The notes under the pieces were generated by a model, which did no database searches, was not told the origin of the DNA, and worked only from the letters and a program-made list of their open reading frames with translations. DNA of 64,000 bases, taken from Marsupella aquatica (taxonomy: Eukaryota; Marchantiophyta). Made by a program: the position numbers and the translations under genes. Location: assembly GCA_973895155.1 (NCBI GenBank), contig OZ316895.1:16058001-16122000 (forward strand). Reading direction: 5' to 3'. Of this stretch, positions 59,401-64,000 are shown one piece after another. Position 1 is the first letter of the stretch. Every line of letters starts with the position of its first letter.

Positions 59401-59988
59401 ATCTAGTATGACAGAGCTCCGCACGTGGCACCTACCCGTGGTGAATTATCACTTGCAGAACTTGCACAATTTGTGATGAAGGCTAGGTGTTAAATCCCTT
59501 GAAATTGCGATTCTCTATGTACTTTCATATCCTTGGGAAATTGTGATTAACGTAGAGCCTGACGGTTCTAAAAGATCATGAAGACAAATACTCCGACGCA
59601 TGAAATTACCCCGGTATCCATATCTCTGGACACGGTATAGTTTACGACAGCAACTACCCAGACATTCAAACTGTCGCAGTAACGGAGTACATACGAATCA
59701 ACTACGACACGCAGGACACGCAAGCTCACATGCAGTCCGCCAAATGCAATAAGGGTTAAGGGGAAAGCGTCATGAAGCATTGGTTTTATGACGCTTTGGG
59801 AGATCGGCAGTTTCAACCCGCCTTAAGAATCAAAGTGAGTACCAAAATTGTGCTGACTCGAAAGGTTGGACGAATAGAGAGAGTAAATCGTACTCGAAAT
59901 TGATGTCGGCGCTCACTTGGCACGACAAAAGGACAAGTGCACAAACGGCGGCCGCCAATGACCAACGCCAGGATCCAACACCTTCCAT
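56416..59988 (-). CDS. Per1/PGAP3-like GPI-anchor remodelling protein, five exons
   Basis: Exons on the minus strand: 59988-59894, 58713-58461, 57990-57791, 57568-57381, 56729-56416. Introns are GT-AG, phases fit, and the product is 349 aa, a normal family length. Residues 1-27 form a signal peptide (WSLAAAVCALVLLSCQVSA). A Cys-rich lumenal domain follows (SCLKTCEVSGCAGSSCLPSC..., residues 33-100). Then come several membrane segments with family blocks EPASAALSALNL, GVWTIYGVLS, ARVIVLTPTLAF and FLWWSFARDDA. Per1/PGAP3 proteins remove an acyl chain from GPI anchors in the ER or Golgi. Oddly, the family's conserved histidines are missing: Asn131 and Ile133 in the first helix, Arg181 and Asn184 for FHSRD, and Asp306...Ile310 for HALWH. 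Exon 1 is the least certain; its donor GTACGA was chosen by phase. Confidence 0.82.
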
Positions 59989-61340
59989 CTGCGCCAACTT
60001 ACGAGTCTCCAGAGCAGGTCTCCGTATTTTCTCTGAATCTCGTCGATCGCAACGCAGTTTACGCTTGGCGGGTCGGGTTCTCACCTCTGATTAGCTTCTC
60101 TTACTTCCTTGGATTCATTTATCGTTCCTCTAACTGGTCTAGTCCTCCGACAACTTTCCCTGCCTCTTCACTGCTGAAACGAACCTTTCTATCCGACAAT
60201 AGTCATCTATCCTGAAGACTATCTCCTGAGAAACTTTTACATCTCGATTCTCTTTCTCGCTACGCAAATACTTCCGGTCTCCAGTGGCTACTCGTCTAGA
60301 GAAAACGATTGACTTATTAATTGATTTTAAAACTTCTAAGATAATCAATAAGGTTTCAGCTCGAGTTGTCCTGAGCTCGTGCTTGAATCCAACCGCGCGT
60401 GCCTAGAGCTGTCATAGACCCCTCTGACTGTCTAAAACGACAACAGTTGCTTTGTACAGGTCCAGCACGAAAACCATTTGTGTACTTCCTTTACGATAGT
60501 GTCCCTGCCCGAACAGTGAGAAACCACAGATTTACCTCGCTCTCTCACTGGATTGATCCAAAAGAGTCTCTCGACGGAGCCTCAATGAACATTTCTCGGG
60601 TTGAATGGAATAATAAAGTACTATAATAGAAGATCCTGGCGTCGCTGCCTTGGCTTCAGATGCTCTACTCCTCTACACGCTTGACAGAAATAGCTCAAAG
60701 TCCAGCTGCGTAAAACCACACTCCTCTCCGCTAAGCTAGTCACTCAGTCGATCATATCCACAAATCTTCACCCTTCGACAACAGCTGCTCCCGAACCAGG
60801 ATGCCAGATACACCTCCAGAGGGATCAATCGACCGACCAGGACCTGATTCGACGGACGCTACGGAAAAAAAAACCTCAAGCTCCTCGTTGAATCACCATT
60901 TAGTATTTTACAGCCATTACCGAAAATGCCCTTGCATCATGCACGACAGAAGCTGCAGTAGTGCTGCAATGACGTCCCCACCACCACCATTCTCACGAGT
61001 AGTTCCACACCAATCCAGTCGCCTTCGCAGTTAATGCAGAGTGCCAGTTCTTCCGCATTATACGCCCTGCTCCTGCTACTGTGCAGAATTTGTCAGTCCG
61101 TCGCCCAATTTTCCCTCCATTCGGGTCGTTGTCCTCTGCGCCACAATAATAATAACATTTCCGTTCACGATTCGACCATATTTATTCGAGCCGAGAAAAC
61201 TCCCGCAACAAAGGGAGAAGATCATGTCCCGATGAGAGTCCACGAGCCCTTTACGGGGAGCACTTTAATTAACCGTGTATAAGTGCTCCGTGTATAAGTG
61301 CATTTGGTGGGTAATGAGAGGGTGGTTGTGTGGTCTTTTT
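59989..61340. other. Upstream region of the Per1-like gene, no gene recognised
   Basis: It should hold the promoter of the minus-strand Per1-like gene. A plus-strand ATG at 61034 opens 82 codons that start with a signal-peptide-like segment (SSALYALLLLLCRICQSVAQ), but nothing else supports it as a gene. Confidence 0.3.
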
Positions 61341-61347
61341 AACAATA

Positions 61348-61712
61348 TCGCACATGACAAAAGATGTTGTTAAAAAAAAATATGTCATGTCCCCAAAGAT
61401 GTTGTCAAGAAAAAAAGTGTCATGCTGCCAATGATGTTATTAAGAAAATATATTTTGTGTCGCCAAAGATGTTGTTAAGTAAAGAGACGTTGTTGTGCCA
61501 AAGATGTCGTTATGTCCAAGATGTAGTCAAGTAAAAGATGAAGTGTCACCAAAGATGTTGTTGAGTATTGATTTTTGGTTAAGTACAAAATGGTTGATAA
61601 GTAAAGGGATGTCATTAGTCAAAGACGTTGTCAAGTAAAAGATGTTCTTAAGTACAAAATATTGTTAGTAAAGGATGTTAAGTAAAAAAGTTGTTAAGTA
61701 AATGATGTACAT
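61348..61712 (+). repeat. Degenerate GATGTTGTTAAGTA repeat array
   Basis: About fifteen loose copies of AAAGATGTTGTTAAGTA occur, with spacing of 15-40 bp. The same motif appears in reverse orientation at 8375-8630. Confidence 0.65.
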
Positions 61713-61732
61713 TGTTGCCACTTTTTTGTCAC

Positions 61733-62230
61733 CCCTTGCATCCTGGATCCCATTGGTAACCCCAAAGTATTGGTTATTTTAAGCTTTTTACTTAAAGTTA
61801 CCATGGCCGCTTACTTGGCTTTGGCCACCCCAATGCTGAGCAGGATGTCGAGACCCCTTGGGACAATGGCATGGCTTGGCTGACTGTTCAATAACCTTTC
61901 TTTGCTACCCCTTGCATCTTAGAACCCCATTGGTAATCCTAATTTTTGGTTACTTTAAGCTTCTTACTTAATGTTGCCAAATTGCTTAATTGGCGTTGGC
62001 CGCCCCAATATCGAGACCCCCTTGGGTAACGACGCTGTTTGGCTGACTTTTCAACGGCCCTTTCCCTGCCCTTGCATATATCCTGGAACCATTTGGTAAC
62101 CCCAATTTTTTGGTTATTTGAAGCTTAGTTTGCTTAAAGTTGGTTGCGGTCGCTTCATGGCTCAGCCCACTTTTCAGCAACACAATTGAATTTTCCCTAC
62201 CCCTTGCATAGAACCCCTTTGGTGACCTCA
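61733..62230. repeat. Tandem array, three and a half units of about 130-180 bp
   Basis: Units start at CCCCTTGCAT near 61733, 61910, 62068 and 62200. They continue with CCATTGGTAA.CC, TTGGTTA.TT, AAGCTT, GGCTGACT.TTCAA and similar blocks. Units have diverged in length. Confidence 0.75.
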
Positions 62231-64000
62231 TCCAAATTTACTCAGCTCCTTACTCGCCAACACCATGCACCATTGGGGTGGCAGTGTGGTTTGCAACACT
62301 TTCCAACATTAGATGTTTGAAAGGAGGTGGTCCTCTCATATACAATTCTAGGGACCTGCCACCCCCGGACCGACTTTGGTCCCAAGATTTTGGCTCCCAC
62401 CCCATGCCTCTTCCTGTGCTAAACAAAGTGGCAAGACATAGCAACAACTGAGGGCTTGTTGGGAAGTTGGAACCCAAGTCAAGATTGAGTTAGGGTTGCG
62501 GATGGGACCCTGGGGTCTTGGGTTTCATTCAACCCCGGGATGTTGGTCTAGTGTATTTTTAAACAATTTTTTATTTTTAGCCAGTGTGGCAAATGTCAGC
62601 CTCTCAAAGGTAGGAGATGCTAGGAATTTCTTCATCAATTTCTCTTGAATTATATCTTGATTGTCAGGTATCTCTAGATTTAATACCATTATTTTGGCAA
62701 ATGGGGTCCATGATTTGGTGGGAGAGTGGCAAATGGTATGCAGAGAATCTAGCAAATTTTTGGCAAAAGTGGCAAACACGTTTTGTGGAGGTGGAATTGG
62801 CAAAAGTTTGCACCTAACAAATATGTTGTTTGGATCCAGGCAAGGGCCAAGCTCATCTCAGGAGTCGGCGTCGCTTCCTTGTCACTCTCCCATGTCGTCT
62901 TGTCGCTCTCCCTCATCGCTCTCCCTCTTGTCATCACTCTGTCCTTGTTGTAGCTTAAAAGCCCTCATGAAATGCCATTAACCCCTTATGAGCTCACATA
63001 GGACCTTGGGCTTGGTGTAGAGAGCTCCAAAGGGAAAGAAGCTATGTACTCTCTCTTAAAAGTTGTACAAGTTGTACCCTGCTGGTACAATTGTATCTCC
63101 TTACATGACCTCTACCCCCTCTATACCTTGTACCTGGGGCTCCAAAGGGGAATGAGCTAGTATGCCCCCTCCTTCTTCTGTACCTGCCTTGTGCCCACTC
63201 ATACCCGGCCTGTACCAGGTTTCTTCGCCTCCCTCGTCCCTCCTTTGTGGTTACTCCCTCCTTTTTTCCTCTTATTGGTTCCATTTTTACCTGTTTCAAT
63301 TTTTCTCACCCAAAAGGACACACCAAATTTGAATGACCACCATGCCATTTTTTGGCGCAACCTCTTATTCTAGTTCTTGATATAAGAAATCCAAAACTAG
63401 GGTCCTTTTCTTCAGAACCACTTCTAACATCAGGAAAAAGAGAAGAAAACACAGGAGCAGCCCTCCAACATATCAAAAATTCCCCTCCTCCTAACAAGAA
63501 TCCAAAACCTACAGAAATCTTTTCATCCCAATGTGTATTCCGCCTTGCCATGAAGTACTCTATGTAGGCATATAGTATAGTATAAAAAGCACACGTACCT
63601 TCCTAGTTTAAAGAAAGAACATCCCCTTGGATATCGTTTTTTGGTCAATCCAAATAGTCAAGATACCATGGCATGTTGGTTTTGGCCAAGGGCAAGGTGT
63701 GCCCTCAATGGCAATGAACTCAAATATAAAAAATGCGGATACACCTATTTTCTAAACTCATAACTTTATATTTTGTGGTGCTTGTTTTGAAGAACTTTAA
63801 AACATTTTTGAGATCATTCAATTGCCCAAAATAGTTTTCATGCAAGTCTTTCCTGCCGTGTTGTTCTTGTCATGTTGTGCCACTTTTTGTCGAGAAAGAG
63901 TCACTTGCCATCCCTGGTGAAGCAAGTCTGCCAATAGGTTCCATTGCATGTGCATTTTTGATGCCATGGCTATACCTATTGTTCATTTAACCAAATCACT
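62231..64000. other. Intergenic stretch, no gene recognised
   Basis: Short ORFs on both strands, such as 62525-62803 (-), show no known domain. A pyrimidine-rich patch lies at 62870-62945. Nothing else could be supported. Confidence 0.4.

Noticed and set aside
61034-61282. 82-codon ORF with a signal-peptide-like start
   Set aside because: No conserved features after the hydrophobic segment; kept only as a remark.
62525-62803. 92-codon minus-strand ORF with repeated FATxAKN
   Set aside because: It reflects a short internal repeat; no ATG-led domain or homologue is recognised.

Overview
The window looks like nuclear DNA of a streptophyte, most likely a land plant and possibly a seedless one. 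I cannot place it more precisely. The evidence is a set of interrupted plant-type genes with GT-AG introns: a nuclear plastid c-type cytochrome assembly gene (CCS1), an SCD2-like coiled-coil gene and a Per1/PGAP3-like gene. Around them lie AT-rich intergenic DNA and many transposons. No rRNA, complete tRNA or CRISPR array was seen.

Layout. 1-4323: 3' part of a Ty3/gypsy retrotransposon on the + strand. A cytosine-5 DNA methyltransferase-like ORF is followed by a Pol (RT, RNase H, integrase) that ends in a PHD finger. It appears to have inserted into a decayed non-LTR retrotransposon (LINE A, minus strand, 4324-6765). 7.5-12.9 kb: short tandem repeats, CTG/CTCG-rich DNA and one unassigned ORF. 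12912-16185 (minus): a six-exon gene reconstructed here, predicted 793 aa, that looks like an intact D-D-E (RNase H-fold) transposase. 16.2-47 kb: almost gene-free. It contains SINE-like, MITE-like, foldback, CACTA-end and Mutator-like elements (two with exact 9-bp target duplications), one 59-codon ORF with a TATA box, and a second LINE (LINE B, minus, about 40.5-45 kb) that still carries a restriction-like endonuclease domain. 47.2-60 kb is the gene island: CCS1 (+, 8 exons, 656 aa), a small Tim17-like ORF (+), the C-terminal half of an SCD2-like gene (+, 2 exons) and a Per1/PGAP3-like gene (-, 5 exons, 349 aa) that lacks the histidines expected of its family. 60-64 kb: degenerate and tandem repeats, no recognised gene.

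How the parts relate. The host genes are unrelated functionally: plastid cytochrome assembly, vesicle traffic/cytokinesis-type coiled coil, GPI-anchor remodelling. The rest of the window is mostly transposon biology. The two most interesting items are the methyltransferase/PHD retrotransposon, which seems equipped both to write DNA methylation and to read chromatin, and the apparently intact multi-exon D-D-E transposase gene. All exon boundaries were placed by hand from splice consensus, phase and remembered family similarity; nothing was searched or aligned by computer.
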